This document shows positions 46,801-50,565 of a stretch of 50,565 nt of DNA, one piece after another. The translations under genes and the position numbers were made by a program. A model generated the notes under the pieces. The model was not told where the DNA came from, searched no databases, and saw only the letters and a program-made list of their open reading frames with translations. The stretch lies in NCBI GenBank assembly GCA_017398655.1, contig JAFQFI010000022.1, positions 1 through 50,565 on the forward strand, read 5' to 3'. How positions within the stretch are numbered: the first letter of the stretch is position 1; each line of letters opens with the position of its first letter. The DNA comes from Clostridia bacterium. Its GTDB lineage: Bacteria; Bacillota; Clostridia; Christensenellales; UBA1242.

Positions 46801-49068
46801 ACTGTTTTCGATATTAATAGTAGTTCCTGCTTTATGAGAAAATATTACACCACCAATTTTAGAATAATTTCCCTTAAAAACTGCATTTTTTATTGTTACG
46901 GTTGGATTGTTATAAAGATCTTTAACATAAATAACTCCACCTTGTCTTTTTGAATTGTTGTTTTCAAACAATCCACCATTTATTGTTATTGATTGCCCAA
47001 CATTAAACACACCACCACCATGAGTATTTACTCTTGAACTAATATCATAATTGTTAATAAAATTACCACTATTTACTACAATTTTATTTGCTTCAAATAA
47101 AGAACCTGCAGTGGAACCACCACCATCTCTGACAATATTATAATGGAAAGTACCATTGTTAATTGTTAAATTTATACAAGAAACAAGAATACCATTGTTA
47201 TATGCTGTGTTTCCTAAAGATTCACTGGTTTGATAAATTCCATCTTCATTTGTATCAACCCAGCCACCAAAAACACCACCATTAATTTCTATTGTACCAC
47301 CATAAAAGAGTCCCCAATAGAGAGTATGATTATTAGTAAAAGTACCTCCGTTTATAACAATTTTTCCATTACTTTTGTTATTTACAAGAGTTCCGTAATG
47401 TACATTATAGTTATTATCAAACAATCCACCATTTATTGTTATGTTACTACCATTATAAAGTTCAATACCATAACCAACACCAGTAGTAGAACCATCTCTT
47501 TTTTCACCATTATGGTTTACATATTGAGCGTTATCTTCAAAACATACATTTCCATTTATTACATCAATAACCCCATTATGAGCATAAAAATTATTTTTAC
47601 CAATAGAGTTACCATCAACAATAACTTTTTCAAATACTACTGTTGGGCGTTTATTGTTTGCTGTGTCTGCGCTATCATAAACGCCAATTTCAAACATTGT
47701 GCCTTGATAGTTTTTTGTTTCATTTTTGTAATATCTTTTTAATGTATATTCTTTTGAGTGACCTAAAACACAATCTTCTGTAATAACAATTGTGTTCATA
47801 ACATTAATTTCGCCACCATCTTCAACTTTGTTTATAGCAACATCTAAAGATTTAACTGCCATATATTCTGTTAAACCAGTTGCATCATCATTACCATTAA
47901 CAGTATCAAGATAAATTGTTTTATTTGATGTTTCTTCTTGGTTTACAAAACTTTCCATCATAGCACTTAAATTTAAGTGTAAAGCAGGACGAACACTATA
48001 ATTATAATTTTGATTAGACCATGGGTCACTGGAGGAAACACCATTAGCACCAACACTTAAAACAGCATTTGTTGTATAGGCACTATAATCAACAGTTCTT
48101 GTAAAATACATTAGTTGAGCTTGTTTTTGAGCTTGAGATAATTCCCATACACCACCTTCAATTAATTCTCCACCAAGTTCAGTCCAACTTGGCAACCAAA
48201 TGTAATCATTCTTCCAAACATCATTGTATGTTCTACCAGCAAAATTGTGTTGTGGAGCTTCAAAACCATCGTTTAATAAATCATTAGACCATGCTTCATT
48301 TGATAAGTTGTAAATACTCCATTTTGTACCAACATTGTAATCTTTTTTTCTTTGAAATTCTTGCCACTCAACATTTACAGGTGTTGTAATAAAATCTGTT
48401 ATATCATTATATTTTCCATCAATCGGCATTGTAAAATTAGCAAAAACATTATTATTGTCTTGTTCAACTTCTATTAAATTGGTATCGCTTATTGCTCTTA
48501 AACCACCATTATTTAAAACAACAGATCTAATGTAACTTGTACCATAAAGAGAAGAAGGATTTTGTAATGTTGATGGATCAACATTGCCATCCCCCACCCT
48601 AAAAGTTGCAAATCGAGTATTGGTTATACCTGACTCTGTTGTATTTGCCAACATCAATGTTAAAATTGGTTCTCCGTTTTTATTTTCAGAAAGATAAACA
48701 ACTTGCCATTTTAAGCCCCCAAGAGTAACAACAATATCTTTACCCTCTTCTTTGATAGAAGAACCATTGTAAGAAGATAAAGCGTTTGCCCTCATATCTT
48801 TTGAGGTAAGCTTATTTTCTGCCAACTTTTCAATTTGATTGTATTGGCTATTTAATGTGCCAGTAACATAATCAAATAAAGTTAGCAAATTATCCTTGTT
48901 AACTTTTTGATTTGCACTATCCCACAACTCATTTACCGTTACATAACTTGTAGTGTCACTACTTGTTATAGCACGGGCAGAGTTTGTACCCTTATTAAAC
49001 AAAGGCACAAATATTGAAGATACTCCTAATAAAATACTGCTTAAAAAAATAACCAATTTGTTTTTCAT
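31840..49068 (-). CDS. Giant cell-surface protein (5,742 aa): DUF6273-like head, six Pmp-like beta-helix blocks, TM anchor
   Basis: This is a paralogue in design of the 8,707-residue protein and a predicted anchored surface fibre or adhesin. Approximate residues: 1-33 signal peptide (MKNKL, hydrophobic core, ARA site); 35-365 DUF6273-like domain (LKWQVVYLSEN, DYIWLPSWTELGG, YSVRPALHLNLS); beta-helix blocks near 385-1120, 1310-1780, 1880-2630, 2640-3150, 3490-5120 and 5350-5690, rich in FxxN and GGAIY; YDG spacers near 1137-1220 and from about 5195; a tandem pair of roughly 105-residue beta-sandwich domains near 3163-3393; a transmembrane helix near 5704-5730; and a short basic tail (PKNKKFKIKNKK). 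It has no long Ig stalk and no Asn/Gln tail, so its helices should stand directly on the membrane. No LPXTG or autotransporter barrel is present. The ATG at 49068 follows AAGGAA. The transcript is probably single-gene. Ligand unknown. Confidence 0.95.
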   Translation of the reverse strand: MKNKLVIFLSSILLGVSSIFVPLFNKGTNSARAITSSDTTSYVTVNELWDSANQKVNKDNLLTLFDYVTGTLNSQYNQIEKLAENKLTSKDMRANALSSYNGSSIKEEGKDIVVTLGGLKWQVVYLSENKNGEPILTLMLANTTESGITNTRFATFRVGDGNVDPSTLQNPSSLYGTSYIRSVVLNNGGLRAISDTNLIEVEQDNNNVFANFTMPIDGKYNDITDFITTPVNVEWQEFQRKKDYNVGTKWSIYNLSNEAWSNDLLNDGFEAPQHNFAGRTYNDVWKNDYIWLPSWTELGGELIEGGVWELSQAQKQAQLMYFTRTVDYSAYTTNAVLSVGANGVSSSDPWSNQNYNYSVRPALHLNLSAMMESFVNQEETSNKTIYLDTVNGNDDATGLTEYMAVKSLDVAINKVEDGGEINVMNTIVITEDCVLGHSKEYTLKRYYKNETKNYQGTMFEIGVYDSADTANNKRPTVVFEKVIVDGNSIGKNNFYAHNGVIDVINGNVCFEDNAQYVNHNGEKRDGSTTGVGYGIELYNGSNITINGGLFDNNYNVHYGTLVNNKSNGKIVINGGTFTNNHTLYWGLFYGGTIEINGGVFGGWVDTNEDGIYQTSESLGNTAYNNGILVSCINLTINNGTFHYNIVRDGGGSTAGSLFEANKIVVNSGNFINNYDISSRVNTHGGGVFNVGQSITINGGLFENNNSKRQGGVIYVKDLYNNPTVTIKNAVFKGNYSKIGGVIFSHKAGTTINIENSIFEDNYSDGNKTLTLSDGVAKAYSGGGVIYAIGSNITIKNSTFKNNTSNGAGGAIQNADGGSLNVYDCTFIGNESTGNASGAIHANSFTNIYRSYFEGNKATSNNGGAVSGGHIYDSTFVKNSANCGGAVISTYCTNCEFIENSASMYGGAAHAGQIVSCYFEGNNAVQFAGAISYIGAINSVFINNNTDGKGGAICVDDSQTWYNDASNIIVDNCVFENNSAATYGGSIYVNKGNLKITNSTIVGNTAGTNGGGVYFSSTTGNGKISFGEANKQNKIVIENNTKTGGSADNLFLANNTVFPTIEIISNLEDGSIVCINSDRNLTGVFVAKITGSDKYFTQQTINAFKYQEDYAFYATTITSGSSKTGVGLLVEKISTDNSTLSYTASDNYCDYDGLEHTINIEVYSSVGNYQIFYSDAEDGEYTTTPITVREPGESKIVWFFILDESGENYFPDYREVKISRMDIVVAESITINTILGARFVKNSNLPVTMSGRIVDILGNDVAVDLQFNGNSDIVVGYNHIDSSISVNVIPKNIEKYNTLKNITVKIKIAYDDLYFKDNIFYLYDDLTNSEGSFSTTVASLDKVVSLLNNNATIYFLSPYSITSTMVLQSDNNIYLSRLISNTNSIESSILTLTQSAKVTIGSHDMKGRITITGADSGYSKNASAPLINVNSATSELNIVGNVIIENAKLNKNPTSNIYGAGISNIGKLNLDGTIIRNLYTLGNGGAIYNAGTLTGNNIKVEGCKARVYGAGIYSIGNVTLTNSIIASNIGEYNNSYQIKGVGLSVVGNVNVQIDNCTFHTNKVLSGTNNIGNVNEANRALGGAIYFADGVNANINNSFIQSNLASYGSGLYAGADTNVILTNTNLFNNSTYFYGSAIYVLAGGYVHFVSGEMYINQFNSSSAAGTVITYGTFDFGELGSDNAKINGDTSSSYRANGAAVYVSGNGVFNMYGGIIQGFFSDYTLSTIFVNTNAKAYIYSGKLLYNAGENYGSDINANYQIKGEIYLNTRVMVNNRFSVILNTDKSAKFHLFGDAKDLFALNFKYCGVKNAAGQFIEGKIFDYDVELSGKALTEEEWEYIISKVTWDNTALIGSSTVEYVYDPVLNEYYCYLNSQKATNTIYFSPKTGNNSNDGSSGAKAVLTWDRVLALASTGSTVYLCETWEISADTVINGAGITLSRASSVTTYMFNITTANVTLTINNLILDGRKHYNNAVYADEYLLAKAVIYSEKNCTINLNDTTIQNNATATSGTAIHLKVNANNTNFNLNLNKVKITNNTIYTTAKGKYMGVGIYVENTTATHTSPQVKIDIKNSEISNNTIINAYQSPAIGGSSQLTDTTHYSVNNINGGVGVAFNLTYDANSQKSINFNAYNTSIEGNKIYGATYYGGVALLVFASGTGNNTNVVNITTEKCEFINNGTDYALSNGVAHANSGAINFYTGDSVKINANFNNTNFYNNIGYTSVLYMTTNKEGNSVNFKGCQIDNSNLKITPNRATSIVYNAANNTVKIEDSSITNAQRFMFLTSNNTSKVNLEVSNCSFENLNLMFYLSNVNCYISDVKAYNSSDGFQLSSSNIYGSNVVLDKGANAVNGTTGTTENISGLIVSNYDNAILRSAENANKTLTISDLVVYDTKLAIQLAFGDNVNLGVDNTNNNIINIKNCLLYNCTSGAIKIKHSLYTTTSTGCKININVSNTTIKNCKNGFYTEFNNSYTNYIETNLNLTNTTIDGCTYGFYNTYTPNAKTVTVIGGHFINNGHGLYATARLDLKKVVAVNNSTYDVYAGASTHIGGKNNIGTMYCVTTTSTTSILLTSSISGSAKTTIKTNVDVATGLMIIGVDTGYTPTTSDFNGFVNLFKIDGATLSASGLSIVVSALQSAETAGEFGSVAQTNVYYFDPENKTGHATLLTNGRTINEPFSSLLQVLLVADSDVTVYVMSKVTLTGTHDFKGMTFKVYFNNAGVMPYITSGVIFTTSSTAVIKNLIIDGNRNNENTTNGLDYYNQTVTVAGRVCVPRIIGSTNGNITLENFTLQNLYTTETYPLHFNGVPAVMKNCKFYNIYTTGIGMYMGSTLEAKNCEFINVSRCFFFNNNLQKTLEGCYFENCNYIASLQNAQKINITDCEFFNCKQVITLYSNIYSSDIKYEDCLFSDCGYVLYATKLSKSRNTNAIVKEMKFDLAVRNNITFDGCEIYKTKTCAIYAESEDNIWFNAMINVVDTAIIGCDGEKLIHANNVRFNFENSVLSGAKYGFYIIDGYANFSKYTEVNNCEYGLYVTTSAQVTCDGVVIENNQTGVYTDAHFTLNGGIISGNSICAINSNSASASITITGGLIDASNGLISSDYGGEENLEYSIYTPGKIYISGNPIITAPIIANGFANSNIIDYGENFKIVNNSEYPFKLENGDLINGNRGVTNRKVSSIEFIALRNATLSFDWISNSENSFDYFEVVYNNEQKIYRTGTGMTATQHFSQAMEAGDIVKLVYYKDTSTNSGTDGPVISNLSCMSDFTKSLQATSSTISATRDTTSNYYATTSAAYTFVERSDGAIVNPNSHIISSVADYKIVATKAFNLNFSYFVAAEANCDWFTITYNSTQKVRINSTNGAFTNFSQAMNVGDTLTFTYSNDTRKTDKSNVVVIKGLKYIQPVGSSTSGTIAAPTILLGELNANSIVRFVVPKNVGSGDAIASAFGGSFDNAKAQNLAKAVYVDGWADTHYVNGSKAGVTLSAVSTTQTVWNQDFSSTLYFDPNNSTSNAKDTNSGRSYADPLKTWAAVESKNADGKYNVVIMSNWVIKNNTTIDLHGKTLSKYYINDTLRFDKNDKNPCIIVDNGSVLTINNTNINGNYKVNGKDACINSEWGFIHVKSGGKLIYNNGTAYNNYNKSRAGGIIRAETADVVLNNVRFENNYANGGGVIYATGGNLTINNCWFEGNSIVAQNFGGAIYFINSTTTGDPKVLTITNSTFKSNKASFNTTSSNNFGGAIYAKTNVAINIDNCLFYNNSARFNGGALYFEAVKEVNILNSIFDNNRVESNGYKGNSICYDKCVNGSSINIDGCLFKNHTASTQVYGVIYIDSAGDVAIRNTEVCYNYTYWRLINITNGINTSSGSNKVTLENLYLHENKTSYRLGSTDSTSHYGTYLLVQAERANDIVTVKNCVFRHNINTTPSGSSITYTNFFYFNIKKGTLNFDNNLFKDNACLGYLTTITLGNSVIFNNINNTYIENQCSGSSTILFVKLTNNNVLNFDNLIVENNIANRMVHFYEPDSGSTTNQGHTVNYSGGSISENRKCGGSDSIGFAIAIEAIDNLKFSGVNIKNNFNLSAANVQGELSIYNSNGYVKDVYLTGNTLQGGALRFGSSASLTNNLVVENAYIANNRNTIGGLSGKEFSGAGIYAREYANLQINNSIIENNTTKGYLGTGILGANSKITLNNTIVRNNYNWNTTTLNVVTTLIKTNVNFNDVSFDYTTQSTYGGGGGIAVYGGNLTVNGGEIYNNSSTGMAGGIMAYAPVLLNGTKVYNNASKLGGGMVLTSDSTIINSEIYDNYASDYAGAIWLGAKLTILNSKVYNNRTEGDGAGIYTELETSSLVIDGVVFKNNTSLGSGAGVYFENPLGTITLNNSEFIGNTSEWYGTAIYSEVEVNIKNTKFVANNINGCSLIHYGFIRSATLENVVISGNFGYGEEATLFSFDNATSTGIPRFNIVNSSIYGNLTQKKALIEITNNLYLSILESNVYGNVNSGEDGKGGLISVVEGTFKLENGQLSNNFAANGASVYFAENTSGLFMNSVITGHSNGLSNYCQNGAVYIDTGADVKFIGGEVKDNFASNLNGVIYNNGLLEMTGTNVYNNQTNVGSIYNASAGIASFEDVNIYDNTANKGAGIANFGILNFISGAIVNNTAVDVVNPDETITYGEGGGVYNGDTGIFTLTSGEISSNSAGHGGGVYNNGQFILNNGRVSSNTMTHSGGGIYNYISGQLTINDGFVVNNTPKEGATSTSGFGIANAGSMVMNGGEISNNYTLTSSASYASSKGGAIYGFTTSSHTRLIGGKVVDNAAELGAGIYLESGAVLDVYDITLDNETRLINAKHYGRAIYSNSSTINLIDTIVKSSASFNPNNCYGSIYTQDSNVNIRGCEFISNKENYGIITCIGGSLKIVDTLFNQNKTTYDVNTVSGIINLEGVNKFEFEDCEFISNQTNGSGLLRIKITGKFTGLIDNCLFDGNTASKDGGAIAIFSEVAGANNSELTISNSTFVNNSAGNNGGALYINGANGATINLLNTVFGGWIDLDEDGEVGSSEKRGNTATNNGGAIYIAENTTSPVSVVIKGEIEVSYNNANVAGGIYYAYANSNNTAENYYNLHLQSGLFAYIKHNGSSRGESNLYIVDTADLNILSTGLVEGSEIGVSLVKNGGSKPNVGDAVIKSYKNNLPLNTGDFKAFYYDMGAFGLKLDAAQNQIVLASVSYQGSIVVNASDIVYGLDGKYKTVTTEDIKVIGSSDYTVTFAKEENGVYSENAPRYMAKGEYTIWYKVVNNSRQNEEVKGSLKLKITGKILVVKEAPTVYLNKDETLSQATFKGGMAISNGSSVSGTWAFADGNIKPSDTTQKYKLVFTPFNDDIYENEASIYVNVNISYYKVYYYSDATVSGFFTDREHLVPTGIKSLSEMVNCMQENGVIYFITTYTVGSTGVTEENVLSNNKIFMARYALHKDTPIISLPTNASTLKLSLGGGSGEIIIEARHGYAAFNETAPLFENYGILILNSNVSVSGFTNTAGEASVVKNYGQLYLNGTQIYNNMSTSTTTNCKGSAIANYGEDAIVYFNGGDYRLNRSQGNTTYTCFGGFMYNEGGIVIVNGGFFVRNGVSSASYPTNGGFLYTDGGSVVINGGDIMFNYAHTGYGGAIYATNGAEIKLNGGNILINFASKGGAGIYIAENTSEVIINGGEIKFNVLSTVSIDNNEILSNNNQKTDIVSIIVNVLVMIICLNLVVFSVYFYLPKNKKFKIKNKK
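38890..39580 (-). repeat. Tandem pair of beta-sandwich (CUB/MAM-like) domains in the 5,742-aa protein
   Basis: Two adjacent copies of about 105 residues share the order L-S-F-D-W or L-N-F-S-Y, then D-Y/W-F-x-V/I-x-Y-N, a T/N-x-x-F-S-Q-A-M segment, and G-D-x-x-x-x-x-Y-x-x-D-T. The FSQAM-x-x-GD core is nearly identical. This is the kind of beta-sandwich often found in secreted adhesins and glycan-binding proteins. It interrupts the chain of beta-helix blocks. Confidence 0.6.
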
Positions 49069-49101
49069 CTTTCTAATTTCCTTAATTGATATTTTTTAGT
49101 A

Positions 49102-49133
49102 TTTGCAAAATATGTCTAAAAAACATATGCAAA
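49102..49133 (-). promoter_or_regulatory. Stem-loop in the 5' leader of the 5,742-codon gene
   Basis: In the minus-strand RNA TTTGCA and TATGT pair with ACATA and TGCAAA, giving 11 pairs around a 7-nt loop with a 3-nt bulge on one side. It lies between the predicted transcription start (about 49154) and the AAGGAA site at 49083-49078. The placement matches the leader hairpin of the other giant gene; the sequence does not. Confidence 0.5.
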
Positions 49134-49160
49134 TAAAAATTATATATAAATATATATAGT

Positions 49161-49189
49161 ATTGTACAATTTACAGTAATAATAGTCAA
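49161..49189 (-). promoter_or_regulatory. SigmaA-type promoter of the 5,742-codon gene
   Basis: The minus strand shows TTGACT (49189-49184), a 17-nt spacer and TACAAT (49166-49161). The predicted start near 49154 gives a leader of about 86 nt. Confidence 0.75.
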
Positions 49190-49291
49190 AAAAAATAGCA
49201 TAAATTTTTATAAATTTTTCAACTTTTTTTATAAAAAATTTCTTGACTTTTTTTGTTTTTATTTTTTTAAGTTTTGTGTTTAGTTTTAAAC

Positions 49292-49329
49292 AAAAAATTA
49301 TCCACAAACTTCAGTGTTTTTGTGAATAA
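49292..49329 (-). terminator. Terminator-like hairpin with two DnaA-box-like arms
   Basis: On the minus strand TTATTCACAAA (49329-49319) pairs with TTTGTGGATAA (49308-49298) with one G-U pair and a 10-nt loop, followed by six U (49297-49292). It could end transcripts from the gene whose stop is at 49568. The arms also contain TTATCCACA (49298-49306) and, inverted, TTATTCACA, both matching the DnaA-box consensus. Confidence 0.5.
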
Positions 49330-49499
49330 TCTCGTTTTTACTTTTATGTTTTTACTGCTTTAATTTTTCAGTTTTTGCTTAACTTTTTTGGCAATATTTT
49401 TTTATTAATTTAAATATAAAACCCCTTAAAAAATTTAAAGTTTTTTATCTTCTTTAACTGTTTAAAATATAAATAATTCGAAATTATACATAAGCATGC

Positions 49500-49595
49500 T
49501 TGACAAAAAGTTTATTTTAGTATATTTTTAAATTAAGAAATGGGTTTTACGACCGTAAGTACATGTACTAAAGCGGGCTACTCGTTTCTTTTTTT
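49500..49595 (+). ncRNA. Speculative 60-nt plus-strand RNA: promoter, closed stem and U tract
   Basis: TTGACA (49500-49505) is followed after 17 nt by TATTTT (49523-49528), predicting a start near 49535. Right there AAGAAATGGGT (49535-49545) can pair fully, with two G-U pairs, with ACTCGTTTCTT (49580-49590), and the T run 49589-49595 follows. The same arms have two mismatches in the minus-strand RNA. However, the T run and right arm also encode the KKET-x-x-P-L end of the minus-strand gene, so coding alone may explain them. Confidence 0.2.
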
Positions 49596-50086
49596 GTTCT
49601 CAAAAAATCATATAAATATAATTTTCCATCCGAATCATGACGTACAAGCATCCGCAATTTATATATGTTGTACCTCTGAACTTCTCCGCTATCATTATAA
49701 ACTGGCAACGCCAATCTGGTATCATAACGATACCAACCATATTGAGCCTTTTTCCTATGTTTTGAATTATAATCTTGGGCAAACGTTTTATTCGTTGCAA
49801 TCTGAATTAATTCCTTTACTGCTCTCGACGCATTGGCTTTCGCTTTTGCATTTGGGCCTTTTAATATTGTTTTATCTTTTCCATGAACAAATTCATCCGG
49901 AAAATCTTTCCCTATGTAGATTTTTTCTGATGTTTCAACAATTTCATAATATTTTCCAACATATTCTTTTAGATATTTTTCTATCTCCGCCCATTCTTTT
50001 GTTGTTTTTCCTTTAAACCAAACATCACTAATCACAACAATTCTCTTTCCCTCCTGGTTAGTAATAACCTCAATATGCTTGTTCAA
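49568..50086 (-). CDS. Small protein resembling BECR-fold RNase-like (PBECR) domains of phage/mobile-element polyvalent proteins
   Basis: The 172-residue protein has no signal peptide or membrane segment. Features in order: KRIVVISDVWFKGK (14-27), YLKEYVGKYYEI (38-49), IYIGKDFPDEF (57-67), LKGPNAKAKANAS (75-87), KHRKKAQYGWYRYDTRLALP (109-128), LVRHDSDGKLYLYDFL (147-162) and the ending KKETSSPL. From memory this pattern recurs in Firmicutes, often as the C-terminal part of phage or conjugative polyvalent proteins predicted to be RNases. The exact Pfam name (PBECR family) is my best guess. The start is TTG at 50086-50084: AAGGAGGT (50100-50093), a perfect ribosome binding site, lies 6 nt upstream. 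It stands alone, just downstream of another gene's terminator, with no antitoxin beside it. Its composition is clearly richer in GC than the giant genes. It may be transferred DNA. Confidence 0.65.
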   Translation of the reverse strand: MNKHIEVITNQEGKRIVVISDVWFKGKTTKEWAEIEKYLKEYVGKYYEIVETSEKIYIGKDFPDEFVHGKDKTILKGPNAKAKANASRAVKELIQIATNKTFAQDYNSKHRKKAQYGWYRYDTRLALPVYNDSGEVQRYNIYKLRMLVRHDSDGKLYLYDFLRTKKETSSPL

Positions 50087-50138
50087 ATAAATACCTCCTT
50101 ATGTAATTGTCAACTGTGAAATTCCTCAAGCGAATGCT

Positions 50139-50179
50139 CAAAAAAGAAAAAAAGAACATGCAACGAAAATTGCATGTTC
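50139..50179 (-). terminator. Rho-independent terminator of the peptidase-like remnant
   Basis: The perfect 10-bp arms GAACATGCAA (50154-50163) and TTGCATGTTC (50170-50179) enclose a 6-nt loop. On the minus strand a T tract follows, broken only by one C (50153 to about 50139). It lies about 40 nt after the stop at 50220 and before the TTG gene. Confidence 0.88.
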
Positions 50180-50219
50180 CGATTGTATCACCATATAACT
50201 TGGTATTCAAGTATTTTTT

Positions 50220-50565
50220 CTATTCCACCGGATTCGTCCAGTATTTCTGGTTGTATATATCGGTAAAAATATAAGTCAGATTTGCAGCATCAGTGTCAAT
50301 ATACACATCACTGATGACAAGTTCATCTTCTACCACTAACTGCTCACCAAACATATAACTGTCAAGATATTCGCCCTCATAACTGTAATAATCGCAGACA
50401 AAATCAATCACATCTCCTGCCACCACGGTATCCATGGTTTTAGCAACGGTTGTGGTTTCTCCCTCTGTATAAACTCTTCTTACACCAACAACAGAACCGT
50501 AAGGATTCTCATCCGTAAACTCTACCACCAGTTCTGCGCGCTATCCGTTATAAAGAACGGGAATG
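50220..50565 (-). pseudogene. 3' end of a clostripain-family (C11) peptidase-like gene with an in-frame TAG, cut by the window end
   Basis: From the window edge the frame reads IPVLYNG, then TAG (50543-50541), then RAELVVEFTDENPYG and on to the stop at 50220. Both sides of the TAG read as one continuous beta-rich domain, and I recall such an ending, including DVIDFVCDYYSYEGEYLDSY and YIFTDIYNQKYWTNPVE, from the C-terminus of clostripain-like peptidases of Lachnospiraceae. A GTG at 50528 could restart translation but has no ribosome binding site. Simplest reading: a gene broken by a nonsense mutation; a sequencing error or a recoded TAG are alternatives. The catalytic domain is outside the window, so the family call is tentative. 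GC content is higher than in the giant genes. Confidence 0.55.

Larger units (their letters stand above)
49069..49567. other. 499-nt spacer upstream of the 5,742-codon gene
   Basis: No gene is visible. From left to right it holds the ribosome binding site, a leader stem-loop and promoter of the giant gene, an AT-rich stretch with poly-T, a terminator-like hairpin whose arms contain DnaA-box-like 9-mers, and near 49500 a plus-strand promoter-like sequence. Base composition changes at its right end (about 49490-49560). Confidence 0.7.

Overview
The window is very AT-rich except for its last kilobase. Every gene I accept lies on the minus strand, so transcription runs from right to left. The composition, Gram-positive style signal peptides, sigmaA-like promoters, purine-rich ribosome binding sites and families that I know from clostridial surface proteins (a DUF6273-like domain, Ig-like stalk repeats, a pyruvyltransferase/FrhB protein) suggest a low-GC Firmicute, most likely an uncultured gut clostridium. 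The standard code fits: TAA and TAG end the genes, and giant frames stay open without reading TGA as sense. The genus cannot be named from this sequence.

From left to right: (1) 1-3757 is the edge of a surface-polysaccharide locus, with a Wzx-type flippase cut by the window start and, upstream of it, a fusion of a polysaccharide pyruvyltransferase with an iron-sulfur/FrhB-like domain. (2) 3868-4881 is an orphan protein that looks like a phage tail fibre or receptor-binding protein. (3) 5063-31186 is one gene of 8,707 codons. (4) 31840-49068 is a second giant gene of 5,742 codons. (5) 49568-50565 differs in composition. It holds a small gene of a family I associate with phage and mobile-element polyvalent proteins, and the interrupted 3' end of what looks like a clostripain-family peptidase.

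The two giants fill about 43 kb and are paralogues in design. Each has a signal peptide, an N-terminal DUF6273-like domain, then alternating right-handed beta-helix blocks with FxxN and GGAIY motifs (as in chlamydial Pmp proteins) and YDG/Ig-like spacers, and ends in one transmembrane helix. The larger one adds a stalk of about 18 plus 16 Ig-like repeats and a cytoplasmic tail of about 110 residues made mostly of Asn, Gln, Tyr and Pro. Neither shows LPXTG or an autotransporter barrel. Each has its own strong promoter, a roughly 90-nt leader with a stem-loop, and its own terminator. I read them as membrane-anchored surface fibres, probably adhesins, with the DUF6273-like domain farthest from the cell. 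The neighbouring glycan genes would help build the envelope through which they project. The right-hand kilobase looks like acquired DNA, or possibly an assembly join.
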